Positions 5,834 to 6,591 of a DNA stretch of 6,591 bases are shown here, piece by piece (position 1 is the stretch's first letter; every line of letters begins with the position of its first letter). The notes under the pieces were generated by a model. It was not told the DNA's origin and did no database searches. It saw only the letters and a program-made list of their open reading frames with translations. This DNA comes from an uncultured Oscillibacter sp. (GTDB lineage Bacteria; Bacillota; Clostridia; Oscillospirales; Oscillospiraceae), in NCBI GenBank assembly GCA_902490355.1, contig CABUDN010000135.1, positions 1 to 6,591 of the forward strand. The letters are read 5' to 3'. The position numbers were made by a program, and so were the translations under genes.

Positions 5834-6567
5834 GACCGCGCGACCTCCACTTCTTCATTTTCATCGTCCAAAATCAGCTCATAGTTACGGGATCCCTCCA
5901 GCAGACGGCCCAGAAGATGCAGCAAGCGCGACATGGTGAAGGTCAGGATGAAATAGATGGCGCAGATAATGAGATAGGTTTCGAAGAACTTGAAATAGGT
6001 ACCGGCAATGCTCTTGGCGGCAAAGTACAGCTCCGTCACGGCAATCACATTGAGCACCGAGGTATCCTTGATGGCGGAAATAAAGGTATTGCCGATCTGC
6101 GGAATGAGGTTCTTGAACGCCTGCGGCATAATCACGTGGAGCATGATCTGGCCGTAGCTCATGCCGACGGCCTGACCGCCTTCGATCTGACCGGGATCAA
6201 TGCCGCCGATGGCGCCGCGGACGGATTCGGACATGTATGCGCCGATGTTCAGGGACAGCACCAATACACCGGCAGAAAACGAGGGAATATCCAGTCCCCA
6301 GAGAGACATGGTGCCGTAATACACAACCGTGGCCTGCACCATCATGGGAGTGCCCCGGAAGATTTCCACGTAAATCGCCAGAACGGCTTTGACCAAAGCG
6401 GTCAGTCCCCGCGAGATGGGAGAAGCGCCGGGATCTACCACAACGCTGCGGACAACACCCACTGCAAACCCGATCAGGCATCCCAAAATGGTGCCGATGA
6501 TGGCCAGCTCCAGTGTGACGCCCAGGCCGCGCAGGATCCACCGGGACATCAAGCCCCAGAACATCAT
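5830..6567 (-). CDS. ABC transporter permease, polar amino acid type (HisM/GlnP-like), possibly 5' partial
   Basis: This integral membrane subunit forms the channel of the importer, probably as a homodimer, since only one permease gene is visible. Hydrophobic segments lie at about 17-41, 60-85 (including EIFRGTPMMVQ, 68-78), 95-112, 160-183 and 196-213. The EAA loop that docks the ATPase is EGGQAVGMSYGQIMLHVIMPQA (129-150), and SAIKDTSVLNVI (164-175) is also typical. The tail, from about 228, is acidic and probably cytoplasmic (ILDDENEEVEVARS). The visible starts are ATG at 6567 and 6564; an AGGA at 6570-6573 suits 6564 better (5 nt). However, the frame stays open through the right edge with no stop, so the true start may lie outside. 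It is the first visible gene of the operon, and its promoter is beyond the window. The family assignment is firm. Confidence 0.92.
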   Translation of the reverse strand: MMFWGLMSRWILRGLGVTLELAIIGTILGCLIGFAVGVVRSVVVDPGASPISRGLTALVKAVLAIYVEIFRGTPMMVQATVVYYGTMSLWGLDIPSFSAGVLVLSLNIGAYMSESVRGAIGGIDPGQIEGGQAVGMSYGQIMLHVIMPQAFKNLIPQIGNTFISAIKDTSVLNVIAVTELYFAAKSIAGTYFKFFETYLIICAIYFILTFTMSRLLHLLGRLLEGSRNYELILDDENEEVEVARS

Positions 6568-6591
6568 GGTCCTGCGGGACGGCAGCGTGAA

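Noticed and set aside
4238..5884. Long open frame on the plus strand opposite the epimerase and ATPase genes
   Set aside because: It is antisense to two well-conserved genes, has Gly/His/Gln-rich composition without any recognisable domain, and is expected from GC-rich codon bias.
1..6591. CRISPR arrays, tRNA or rRNA genes, insertion sequences, phage genes
   Set aside because: No regular repeat-spacer pattern, cloverleaf, transposase motif or terminal inverted repeat was seen; genes cover nearly the whole window and no gap exceeds about 105 bases.

Overview
The window suggests a GC-rich Firmicute, probably a gut-type Clostridia/Oscillospiraceae-like anaerobe. This is inferred from a GC content that looks like 55-60% by eye, strong AGGAGG-type ribosome binding sites, a Gram-positive-style lipoprotein binding protein, and an exported protein rich in cysteine. 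Species cannot be named from the sequence.

Layout, left to right. (1) About 1-659, plus strand: a DeoR-family regulator of which only the C-terminal sugar-phosphate sensor domain is readable. The helix-turn-helix part is absent, and the frame is closed by a stop at 21-23. (2) 711-755: a strong bidirectional intrinsic terminator shared by this gene and the convergent operon. (3) 751-6567, minus strand: one six-gene operon transcribed leftward, entering from beyond the right edge. Its order in transcription is polar-amino-acid-type ABC permease, ABC ATPase, FrlC/tagatose-3-epimerase-like TIM barrel, BtpA/SgcQ-family TIM barrel, FGGY sugar kinase, and family-3 solute-binding lipoprotein. All gaps are short (4-nt overlap, 48, about 65, 30 and 101 nt). 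The operon promoter is not in the window. The 101-nt gap before the binding protein carries three small hairpins, one a perfect 19-bp palindrome with a possible weak promoter around it.

How the genes may work together (inference). The binding protein, permease and ATPase form a complete high-affinity importer of the class normally used for amino acids. They enclose three cytoplasmic enzymes of sugar metabolism: an epimerase/isomerase, a kinase and a probable phosphate-binding TIM barrel. A DeoR-type regulator, which usually senses a phosphosugar, sits next to them. The combination points to uptake and breakdown of a compound with both sugar and amino-acid (or acid) character, such as an Amadori compound, an opine-like conjugate, an amino sugar or a sugar acid. 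No deglycase or other cleaving enzyme of known type is visible, so the substrate and last step remain open. This is the most interesting content of the window.
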